From Pseudomonas cavernicola (GTDB taxonomy: Bacteria > Pseudomonadota > Gammaproteobacteria > Pseudomonadales > Pseudomonadaceae), in the NCBI RefSeq assembly GCF_003596405.1, contig NZ_QYUR01000006.1:1-64000 (forward strand): a DNA stretch of 64,000 nt, written 5' to 3'. A program made the translations under genes and the position numbers. Of the stretch, positions 26,453 through 33,521 are shown piece by piece. How positions within the stretch are numbered: the first letter of the stretch is position 1; each line of letters begins with the position of its first letter. The notes under the pieces were generated by a model. It saw only the letters and a list, made by a program, of their open reading frames with translations, ran no database searches and was not told where the DNA came from.

Positions 26453-26872
26453 ATGCGACAGTTTCTGCGTCACCCCAGCGATATGCCAGTGGAGTTGGTT
26501 CTGCGCAAGCACGCATTCCTACCCCGGCAGCGGCTGCACAATATCAGTCTGGGCGGGGTCGCATGCAACTCCAGCAAAGGCTTCCGCCGAGGCACCGCGG
26601 TGGAACTGCGCATTCCGCTGCTCGGCGAGCAAGCGCGTTACCCTGGCGTTGTCGCCTGGTGTCGTAAGCAGTCCGATGACTATCTAGTCGGCATCGCCTT
26701 TATCGACGAAGACACGTTGTTTCGCGCACGGATGGTCGAGCAAGTTTGCCAAATCGAGCATTACCGCCACCAGCGCGAACAGGAGCTGGGCGAGCAACTG
26801 CCGGTCGAAGCCATTGCCCACGAGTGGATCGCGCAACATGCCGCAGCATTCTCCAACGTCAGCCCGAACTAG
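26453..26872 (+). CDS. PilZ domain protein
   Basis: This 139-aa protein has the c-di-GMP-binding elements RQFLRHPSDMPVE (the RxxxR box is near the N-terminus) and NISLGGVAC (the D/N-x-S-x-x-G motif), followed by a beta barrel. It likely binds c-di-GMP and signals to an unknown target. The start at 26453 has ggag ten bases upstream and matches the family; an earlier in-frame ATG at 26420 is less likely. It is divergent from the thioredoxin-like operon with almost no intergenic DNA, so promoters lie inside the opposite gene. Confidence 0.85.
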   Translation: MRQFLRHPSDMPVELVLRKHAFLPRQRLHNISLGGVACNSSKGFRRGTAVELRIPLLGEQARYPGVVAWCRKQSDDYLVGIAFIDEDTLFRARMVEQVCQIEHYRHQREQELGEQLPVEAIAHEWIAQHAAAFSNVSPN

Positions 26873-27042
26873 GCATTTCGCCACTTTCCGCCCGATTAAA
26901 GCACCCCGGCCCCATTGTCTAGGCGACCTCTAACGCGCTAAGGTTCCGTTCCCTGCTGCGTTCATTGCTGTGTTCCGCCGCGCGGGGATGGCTGGCGGCT
27001 GGCACCCGTGACCTGACGAACTGTGACCTGACGAGTAGCACG

Positions 27043-28119
27043 ATGGCTGATTTACCGATCGACGACCTTAACGTTGCCTCCAACGAAACCCTGATCACAC
27101 CGGATCAGCTCAAGCACGAAATACCTCTCACTGACGCTGCCCTGCACACCGTTGTCCATGGCCGCGAGGTGATCCGCAATATCCTCGATGGCAAAGATCA
27201 TCGCCTGTTCGTGGTGGTGGGCCCCTGCTCGATCCACGATATCAAGGCCGCGCACGAGTATGCAGAGCGCCTGAAAGTGCTGGCTGCCGAAGTGTCCGAC
27301 AGCCTGTACTTGGTGATGCGCGTGTATTTCGAAAAGCCGCGAACCACCGTTGGCTGGAAGGGCCTGATCAACGATCCGTACCTGGATGACTCGTTCAAGA
27401 TCCAGGATGGTCTGCACATTGGCCGTCAACTGCTGCTCGACCTAGCCGAAATGGGCCTACCGACAGCCACCGAAGCGCTCGACCCGATCTCTCCACAATA
27501 CCTGCAGGATTTGATCAGTTGGTCGGCGATTGGCGCCCGCACCACCGAATCGCAGACTCACCGCGAGATGGCTTCAGGTCTGTCCTCTGCAGTGGGCTTC
27601 AAAAACGGTACTGACGGCGGCCTGACGGTTGCGATCAATGCCCTGCAATCGGTGTCCAGCCCGCATCGTTTCCTCGGTATCAACCAGGAAGGCGGCGTAT
27701 CCATCGTCACTACCAAGGGTAACGCCTACGGTCACGTGGTTCTGCGCGGTGGTAACGGCAAGCCGAACTACGACTCGGTCAGTGTCGCCATTTGCGAGCA
27801 AGAACTGACCAAAGCCGGCATCCGCCCGAACATTATGGTCGACTGCAGCCACGCCAACTCCAACAAGGATCCGGCTTTGCAGCCACTGGTGATGGAGAAC
27901 GTCGCCAATCAGATCCTCGAAGGCAATCAGTCGATCGTCGGCCTGATGGTGGAAAGCCATCTCGGCTGGGGTAGCCAGTCGATTCCGAAGGATCTCAGCG
28001 AGCTCAAGTATGGCGTCTCCATCACCGACGCCTGTATCGATTGGGACAGCACCGAGAAAACCTTGCGCAGCATGCACGCCAAACTCAAGGACGTACTGCC
28101 CAAGCGCCAGCGCGGCTGA
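27043..28119 (+). CDS. 3-deoxy-7-phosphoheptulonate (DAHP) synthase, class I
   Basis: This 358-aa enzyme condenses phosphoenolpyruvate and erythrose 4-phosphate in the first step of the shikimate pathway. Marks are VVVGPCSIHD (metal Cys), MRVYFEKPRTTVGWKG, GARTTESQTHRE, KNGTDGG, and VDCSHANSNKD near 270-280. It belongs to the AroF/G/H subfamily with an N-terminal feedback region; which amino acid inhibits it cannot be read from the sequence. The start is the ATG at 27043 (MADLPIDD), as in Pseudomonas homologues. The frame upstream to 26965 is not family-like. A strong terminator follows. Confidence 0.95.
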   Translation: MADLPIDDLNVASNETLITPDQLKHEIPLTDAALHTVVHGREVIRNILDGKDHRLFVVVGPCSIHDIKAAHEYAERLKVLAAEVSDSLYLVMRVYFEKPRTTVGWKGLINDPYLDDSFKIQDGLHIGRQLLLDLAEMGLPTATEALDPISPQYLQDLISWSAIGARTTESQTHREMASGLSSAVGFKNGTDGGLTVAINALQSVSSPHRFLGINQEGGVSIVTTKGNAYGHVVLRGGNGKPNYDSVSVAICEQELTKAGIRPNIMVDCSHANSNKDPALQPLVMENVANQILEGNQSIVGLMVESHLGWGSQSIPKDLSELKYGVSITDACIDWDSTEKTLRSMHAKLKDVLPKRQRG

Positions 28120-28132
28120 TAAGCGCAGGCAT

Positions 28133-28162
28133 AAAAACGCCGGGCATTGCCCGGCGTTTTTG
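28133..28162. terminator. Terminator after DAHP synthase
   Basis: The perfect hairpin aaaaacgccgggc-att-gcccggcgttttt is flanked by A and T runs, between convergent stops at 28119 and 28182. It can act in both directions. Confidence 0.93.
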
Positions 28163-28181
28163 TGTGTCTAAATCAAACTCT

Positions 28182-28463
28182 TCAGCCCTTCGCCGCGTGC
28201 CGCTGACGACGCTCCATATAGCGCTCCACGTAGGAGCAAGATGGAATCACCGTATAGCCCATGCTCTCGGCATACTCCAAAGCCCGCTCAGTCAGCGCCG
28301 CAGCGATACCGCGACCGCGCAACGAATTCGGCACGAAAGTACGATAGATATCCAGCGTCTGCTTACCCAGATCCATATAGGCCAGGTAAGCACGATCACC
28401 ATCCACAGTGGTCTCGAATTGATGACCAGCCTGGTCATGGTTGATAGACAACGCCTCGCTCAT
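28182..28463 (-). CDS. Small GNAT family N-acetyltransferase
   Basis: This is a 93-aa minimal GNAT domain. The acetyl-CoA motif is RTFVPNSLRGRGIAAALTE near residues 41-59, followed by CSYVERYME. It resembles the YjdJ/Gcn5-like proteins of under 100 residues. The substrate is unknown. The start is the ATG at 28463 with gaggag five bases upstream. Confidence 0.85.
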   Translation of the reverse strand: MSEALSINHDQAGHQFETTVDGDRAYLAYMDLGKQTLDIYRTFVPNSLRGRGIAAALTERALEYAESMGYTVIPSCSYVERYMERRQRHAAKG

Positions 28464-28482
28464 CACTACTCCTCAGCAGGTC

Positions 28483-29748
28483 TTAAAACATGACCCTTAC
28501 CTTATCGATCTTTTCCAGGCGAAGAAACATCTCCGCTGACCCAGCGCCAAATTGGACACTGAGATACGCCTTGCCATTCTCCACCTTGCGCAGCACACCC
28601 TGATAGTACGCGCCATCGTGGGTGATGAACTGCAAACGCTTACCGGAATAGCCCTGCAAGCTGGCTACATTGACGAACTCATATTGCGGCGTAGCACCCG
28701 TTGACTCAACTTTTTCTGCAGCCACAACCTCATCGGCCAGCGGCTCCTTATGCGCAGTCGGATCGACCCAGGCAAACCCCAGAGGCGTAACCAATTGCTG
28801 ATTGATCAGCAAGGTAGGACGCAGCATGGCCAATACATCCTTGGCCTCGAAGAACTGCAGCCCGTCCCAGGTCATGCCTTCACTCGGATTCAGCTCCAAG
28901 CGTAGTGACTGCGGGTCTTTTAGATAGCGCCCATAGGCCTCGAGCACCGGCGGATCAAGAGCGACACGCTGGCTGCGGAGTACTCGGTCAAACTGCTCCA
29001 CCGCCGTTTTCAGGTAGACCTCAGTGGACTGGCCAAGCTTGCCCGCGCAGTACTCCTGCACCTTGCGCTGATATTGGTTGTCGTTTAATTCGACCGTTAC
29101 CAGCGCCACCTTCGGCGGGTTAACCCGCAGATCACCGGGCTTTTCAGACATGTTAGCCAGCGACAACCCCAGACGCAGTTCGCCCATCTCACGGGTATCG
29201 GAGGTCAGATTGAAGGTCAGCTTCTGCGCACCAGGCTGGAACAGATAAGAGAATTGCGCATCGGTCTCAAAGGTGCGATAGCCCATATCCAACAGCTCGC
29301 TAGTGCCAATGTTACGCACCTTGCCGCAAGCCACCTCACTCATTGCCGTGAACACACTACGCTCAGCCGGGGTGTCATACAGTTGTTGCATAAATGGGCC
29401 ATGGACATCCAGCGCCACCCCTTTGAGGTTGACGGCCATCTGCTCAGGGAACTTGCCTTCGGCCAGCCGCTCCTTGAAACGCAGCAATTCACCCAGGCCA
29501 TTGAACTTCAGTTCAGCGTGCGCTACTCGTACGCTATCGCGCAGAGCCGGCACACGCACATTGACTTTCTCCAGGCCGACCCGACCATCGAAAGACGACG
29601 TGATACCGCCGTAGCTGATGTCCATATAAGGCGACAACTGGCCAATGGCATCGTCCATGATCGAGCGCACCGACAACCAGAGCGACAGCTTGATCAGCAC
29701 GGCGATGGCCAGTGCAGCGAACAAGCCCCATTTAAGAATCTTCGACAT
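28483..29748 (-). CDS. Membrane-anchored hypothetical protein
   Basis: This is a 421-aa protein. One N-terminal membrane segment (residues about 5-25, KWGLFAALAIAVLIKLSLWL) is followed by a large periplasmic part with a mixed alpha-beta pattern and few Cys. The start at 29748 has aagga seven bases upstream. The layout (single anchor, long domain with repeated beta segments such as YMDISYGGITSSFDGRVGLEKV) resembles lipid-transfer or AsmA-like proteins, but I do not recognise the family. It lies 19 bp upstream of the acetyltransferase and may share its transcript. Confidence 0.6.
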   Translation of the reverse strand: MSKILKWGLFAALAIAVLIKLSLWLSVRSIMDDAIGQLSPYMDISYGGITSSFDGRVGLEKVNVRVPALRDSVRVAHAELKFNGLGELLRFKERLAEGKFPEQMAVNLKGVALDVHGPFMQQLYDTPAERSVFTAMSEVACGKVRNIGTSELLDMGYRTFETDAQFSYLFQPGAQKLTFNLTSDTREMGELRLGLSLANMSEKPGDLRVNPPKVALVTVELNDNQYQRKVQEYCAGKLGQSTEVYLKTAVEQFDRVLRSQRVALDPPVLEAYGRYLKDPQSLRLELNPSEGMTWDGLQFFEAKDVLAMLRPTLLINQQLVTPLGFAWVDPTAHKEPLADEVVAAEKVESTGATPQYEFVNVASLQGYSGKRLQFITHDGAYYQGVLRKVENGKAYLSVQFGAGSAEMFLRLEKIDKVRVMF

Positions 29749-30198
29749 GTGGACGTCCTTGATTTCTAACGACATGCTCACCGCTGTAAGCCTAAGCTCG
29801 CGAGCTTATCAGGCCGGCATATTGCCAGTCACTGCTCGACACTAAGCAAACTCACACAGATGGCTTTAATGTCGTAAATGAGATCAGCACTGGTCATCGC
29901 CCGATAAAGTTATGCACAGTTGCGCTCCCGCTCTCGGCAGCCAAGCGCAGCCTCGAAATGGATCACCGGCTTACTGCGGCAAGATAATGATGTTTGAGCG
30001 AGTCGCGAGCAAAGTTGGATACTTTTTATACAAAGACATTGCGAGTTGCTTACCAAACACCCAATTAGCCGAAAAAAAGTGTCGCGCTGGCGCTCTGTCA
30101 GTTTACTTACTACAAGTAATGAGTAGTATGTAGGCCGGCTAATTCCTCGAGCTCGGGGAGTTGCTTTTATGGAAAAATTCCACCTTAAGGGGAACACG
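29749..30198 (+). promoter_or_regulatory. 450-bp upstream region of oprI
   Basis: This gap is AT-rich from about 29990 to 30130 compared with its surroundings. A possible sigma-70 promoter is tttact, 16 bases, tagtat at about 30102-30129. A short GC stem (cctcgagctcgggg) follows in the leader. The mRNA offers two in-frame ATGs: 30169, with ggag eight bases upstream, and 30199, with aagggg upstream. The second gives the standard lipoprotein. No gene is seen in the rest of the gap. Confidence 0.55.
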
Positions 30199-30450
30199 AT
30201 GAACAACGTTCTGAAATTCTCTGCTCTGGCATTGGCCGCAGTTCTGGCCACCGGTTGCAGCAGCGTATCCAAAGAAACTGAAGCCCGTCTGACTGCAACT
30301 GAAGACGCAGCAGCTCGTGCTCAAGCTCGTGCTGATGAAGCCTACCGTAAGGCTGACGAAGCTCTGGCAGCTGCTCAGAAGGCTCAGCAAACTGCTGACG
30401 AAGCCAACGAGCGCGCTCTGCGTATGCTGGAAAAAGCCAGCCGCAAGTAA
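30199..30450 (+). CDS. oprI: Major outer membrane lipoprotein OprI (Lpp homologue)
   Basis: This 83-aa lipoprotein has a signal peptide with lipobox ATGC (Cys20), then an Ala-rich coiled-coil helix with heptads through residues 25-78 and a C-terminal Lys (SRK) for covalent attachment to peptidoglycan. It anchors the outer membrane to the wall and is among the most abundant proteins of the cell. A strong terminator follows directly. The L,D-transpeptidase gene next door, converging on it, encodes the kind of enzyme that makes the Lys linkage. Confidence 0.97.
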   Translation: MNNVLKFSALALAAVLATGCSSVSKETEARLTATEDAAARAQARADEAYRKADEALAAAQKAQQTADEANERALRMLEKASRK

Positions 30451-30469
30451 TAGTCTCTCGGGGCTATAT

Positions 30470-30502
30470 AAGCCGACCCAGTTTTTGGGTCGGCTTTTTT
30501 TT
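30470..30502 (+). terminator. oprI terminator
   Basis: The hairpin aagccgaccca-gttt-tgggtcggctt is followed by a run of eight T. It is strong, as expected for an abundant short transcript. Confidence 0.95.
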
Positions 30503-30535
30503 GCCTGCATTTCGTCTGAAGCCAAGTAAGGCACA

Positions 30536-30573
30536 ATAAAAAACCCGCTGAGCGTCACCACGCAGCGGGTCTT
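30536..30573 (-). terminator. Terminator of the L,D-transpeptidase gene
   Basis: On the minus strand, gacccgctgcgtgg pairs imperfectly with the matching arm ending cagcgggt, followed by TTTTTT. It lies 16 bp beyond the stop at 30589. Confidence 0.85.
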
Positions 30574-30588
30574 GTCACAGCCGATAGA

Positions 30589-31548
30589 TCAGAACTCGTT
30601 GGGAACGCTGCTCGCCACTGCAGCGCTCGGCTCGGCAATTTCTACTGGCAGGCCATCTTCGGCGGCCACCACCTCGCGCACCACTTCCCAATCGAGACGC
30701 AGGCTGCCGAGCTGATCCTCGCGCTTGAGCAGCGCATTGATCACCGCCGTGTGCTTGTCGACCACCGACGGCACACCCTGATCATCCAACGGCGTGTGCG
30801 CCTCGAGATAGACCTTGCCACCGCTGACACCAAATTTATAGGGATCGTTAAGGATGCGCACCTTGGTCCCCACTGGAGCCATATTGGAAAGCTCCAGCAC
30901 ATTCTGGTTCAGCATACGGAAGCACCCGTGACTGACGCGCATCCCAATGCCGAACTTCTTATTCGAACCGTGGATTAAGTAACCTGGCACCCCGAGGGTG
31001 AACTTGAACGGACCCAGCGGATTGTCCGGCCCCGGCGGCACAACTGTCGGCAATGGATCGCCATCCGCCGCATGTTCTTCACGAATCGACTTTGGCGGAT
31101 ACCACGCTGGGTTCGGTGTTTTGGCCGTGATGGTGGTGGCCGCGATGGGCGAGCCCCAGCCTTCACGACCAATCCCCAAGGGATAGGTGTGCACGACGTT
31201 CTGCCCTTTCGGGTAGTAGTACAACCGGTATTCCGCCAGATTGATCACTATGCCTTCACGCGGGCCAGGCGGCAGCACGAAACGCGTCGGCAAAATGATC
31301 TCGGTGCCCTCACCCGGCAGCCAAGGGTCAACGCCTGGATTGGCTGCGACCATTTCCAGATAGCCCAGATCGTTCGCCACACCGATATCGGCAAAAGTAT
31401 CTTCATACTTGGCTTTAATCACTTGCACTTGGCCGACGATATCTTCGCCCGGCGGCGGCAAAGGCAGCTCCAGAGCTGCGACTGGGCCGACCGAGAACAG
31501 CGCGGCGAGAGACAGGGAACGGGCGACGGCAGGAGCGCACGACAACAT
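30589..31548 (-). CDS. L,D-transpeptidase (ErfK/YbiS/YnhG family)
   Basis: This 319-aa exported enzyme has a signal peptide (residues about 1-25), a LysM-like N-terminal segment, then the YkuD domain with the catalytic motif VSHGCFRM (Cys near 218) and the upstream His in YLIHGSNKK. Such enzymes attach Braun-type lipoproteins to, or cross-link, peptidoglycan through L,D-bonds. Its position tail-to-tail with oprI suggests OprI as substrate; this is an inference from context. The start has aggat upstream. Confidence 0.92.
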   Translation of the reverse strand: MLSCAPAVARSLSLAALFSVGPVAALELPLPPPGEDIVGQVQVIKAKYEDTFADIGVANDLGYLEMVAANPGVDPWLPGEGTEIILPTRFVLPPGPREGIVINLAEYRLYYYPKGQNVVHTYPLGIGREGWGSPIAATTITAKTPNPAWYPPKSIREEHAADGDPLPTVVPPGPDNPLGPFKFTLGVPGYLIHGSNKKFGIGMRVSHGCFRMLNQNVLELSNMAPVGTKVRILNDPYKFGVSGGKVYLEAHTPLDDQGVPSVVDKHTAVINALLKREDQLGSLRLDWEVVREVVAAEDGLPVEIAEPSAAVASSVPNEF

Positions 31549-31622
31549 CCGGAAATCCTTGGCGTAATTAGCGAATTAGAAAAAATGCAATTGTACACTG
31601 GCACTCGAGCTGCCGGGAGGGT

Positions 31623-31904
31623 TCAAACACCTGGCCAGACCGGGCGCTCGCCGCCACGCTGCGCTTGCAGGGTGGCATAGCAGGCCGAACACAGGCGTTT
31701 ATCGCGCAGCATAGGCTTTTTCACATCCAGCCAGCGCGGCTGCGCCGGCAGCAAACCGCCACAAAGGGTGCGATCTGCAAAGCCGCTCAACTCAAGTTGG
31801 CGTGCAACTAAATGCAAGCGCACTTCACGGCAAGCGAACAGATCAAGCTGCTCGTCTGGCTCGATCAGTTGATAGGCATGCAAAGACCAGGCGGGACGCG
31901 GCAT
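31623..31904 (-). CDS. Conserved small hypothetical protein
   Basis: This 93-aa protein has one CSAC pair near residues 72-75 and a second Cys near 24 and 48, suggesting a metal site or disulphide, but I do not recognise a family. A good ribosome site (aggag) precedes the ATG. It sits between the L,D-transpeptidase and tesA, the same place as a hypothetical gene (PA2855 from memory) in P. aeruginosa. Confidence 0.6.
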   Translation of the reverse strand: MPRPAWSLHAYQLIEPDEQLDLFACREVRLHLVARQLELSGFADRTLCGGLLPAQPRWLDVKKPMLRDKRLCSACYATLQAQRGGERPVWPGV

Positions 31905-31964
31905 TGAGGGCTCCTGAGCGGGGCCGCCACCTTAGCCGAAAGGTGGCGCGCGGAAAAGCCTCAG

Positions 31965-32220
31965 AACCTGTTCAAGATCTAGTCGAGCGCCGCTCAGGCA
32001 AGGCGAAAACGGACGCAGCGCAGCGCAGCGGAGTAACAGCCGAAGGCTGGCCCGCAGGGCGAGCGTAGCGAGTCAAAAGCGCAGTTTACGCGTGATAAAT
32101 GAGCATTTCATTCGCTTCGCTCACCCCTTCGGGGCCGCGCTAAAGCGCGTTCAACGCTTCGCTTTTGTGAGTTCGTTTTCAACGCAGCATGAGCAAGCGC
32201 AGGCAGAGATCGAACAGGTT
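31965..32220. mobile_element. 256-bp MITE-like element with CTCAG target duplication
   Basis: The terminal inverted repeats are aacctgttc (31965-31973) and gaacaggtt (32212-32220), extending imperfectly through agatc. The direct repeats ctcag (31960-31964 and 32221-32225) look like a 5-bp target duplication. The second copy holds the TGA stop of tesA. The interior has no long frame but shares about 100 bp, including ggagtaacagccg and ggctggcccg, with 40070-40173. No transposase is present, so a partner element elsewhere would be needed. Confidence 0.7.
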
Positions 32221-32221
32221 C

Positions 32222-32827
32222 TCAGAGCAAGGGTTTCAGGGCTGGCCAAAGGTTGTCCAGCAACCTCGGCTGCGCTCTCGCCGCAGGATGAATGCCATCC
32301 CCCTGCATCAATTCCGGTACGCCCCCCACCCCCTCAAGGAAAAACGGCACGAGCGATACCTGTTTTTCCTCAGCCAGCGTGGTGAATACCTGGGCGAAAG
32401 CCTTGTTGTAACGTCCGCCGTAATTCGGTGGCAGGCGCATGCCCAGCAGCAGCACCCGAGCCCCTTGGGCACGCGAGTCATCAATCATCGCTGCAAGATT
32501 CTGTTGCAATTGCGCTGGCGGCTGGCCACGCAGCCCATCATTACCGCCCAACTCGATAATCACCACGCTCGGGCGATGCTCTGCAAGCAGCGCCGGTAGG
32601 CGCGCTAAGCCTCCGGCACTGGTGTCACCACTGATCGAAGCATTCACCACTTTCTGCTCAAAACCATTATCTACTAGACGCTTTTGCATCAAGGCTACCC
32701 AGCCTTGGCTGGTTTCCAGGCCCAAAGCGGCGCTGATACTATCGCCAACGACCAGCACGGTGCCCGCCGCAGCCCCTTGAGCCCACAGCAACAGCATCAG
32801 GGCACTACTTACCCACCACGTACGCAT
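32222..32827 (-). CDS. tesA: Periplasmic arylesterase / thioesterase I TesA
   Basis: This 201-aa SGNH hydrolase has a signal peptide (to about residue 21), block I VVGDSISAALG with the catalytic Ser, block III ELGGNDGLRG and block V DGIHP with Asp and His. It cleaves short acyl esters and thioesters in the periplasm. The start at 32827 has ggag five bases upstream and gives the family's usual length. It is divergent from the ABC ATPase with only ten bases between starts. The stop codon lies in the target repeat of the MITE-like element. Confidence 0.93.
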   Translation of the reverse strand: MRTWWVSSALMLLLWAQGAAAGTVLVVGDSISAALGLETSQGWVALMQKRLVDNGFEQKVVNASISGDTSAGGLARLPALLAEHRPSVVIIELGGNDGLRGQPPAQLQQNLAAMIDDSRAQGARVLLLGMRLPPNYGGRYNKAFAQVFTTLAEEKQVSLVPFFLEGVGGVPELMQGDGIHPAARAQPRLLDNLWPALKPLL

Positions 32828-32837
32828 CGGATTCTCC

Positions 32838-33521
32838 ATGAGCGCAAGCATTCTCACTGCGCGGAACCTTAGCAAAGTGGTTCCCAGCGCGGAAGGCGAG
32901 TTGACCATCCTGCACGACCTCTCACTGGATCTCATGCGCGGCGATAGCCTGGCGATTGTCGGCACTTCCGGCTCGGGTAAATCCACCCTGCTCGGCCTCC
33001 TCGCCGGCCTGGATCTGCCTAGCGCCGGCGAGGTCACCCTGGCAGGTCGTAGCCTGAGCACCCTGAATGAAGACCAGCGAGCGCGGGTGCGCGCGGAACA
33101 TGTTGGTTTTGTCTTCCAGTCTTTTCAGTTGCTGGATAGCCTCAATGCACTGGAAAACGTCATGCTACCGCTGGAGTTGGAAGGTCGCCGGGATGCCCGC
33201 GAGCGGGCGCGCAACCTACTTGAACGGGTTGGTCTCGGGCAGCGCCTGAGCCATTCGCCGCGCCAGCTCTCAGGTGGCGAACAACAACGTGTTGCCATCG
33301 CCCGCGCCTTCGCCGCCGAACCAGATGTGCTGTTTGCCGATGAACCCACCGGCAACCTCGACAGCCACACCGGTCAGCGTATCTGTGACCTGTTGTTCGA
33401 ACTGAACCAGGAACGCGGCGCCACCTTGGTTTTGGTCACCCATGACGAGCGCCTGGCTCATCGCTGCCAGCGCCTGATCCGCCTCGAAGGCGGTCATCTC
33501 GTCGACCGTGTGGAGCCCTGA
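32838..33521 (+). CDS. ybbA: ABC transporter ATP-binding protein (YbbA/LolD type)
   Basis: This 227-aa ATPase has Walker [12 protein letters not shown] (residues about 42-52), signature [14 protein letters not shown] (about 145-158), and Walker [14 protein letters not shown]. It belongs to the LolD/MacB/YbbA group that powers FtsX-type permeases moving lipids or lipoproteins out of the inner membrane. Its stop overlaps the start of the permease gene (TGATGG), so the two form a unit. Confidence 0.92.
   Translation: MSASILTARNLSKVVPSAEGELTILHDLSLDLMRGDSLAIVGTSGSGKSTLLGLLAGLDLPSAGEVTLAGRSLSTLNEDQRARVRAEHVGFVFQSFQLLDSLNALENVMLPLELEGRRDARERARNLLERVGLGQRLSHSPRQLSGGEQQRVAIARAFAAEPDVLFADEPTGNLDSHTGQRICDLLFELNQERGATLVLVTHDERLAHRCQRLIRLEGGHLVDRVEP

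Noticed and set aside
31965..32220. Small gene upstream of tesA
   Set aside because: The frames here are short, lack ribosome sites and match repeat DNA found elsewhere in the window.
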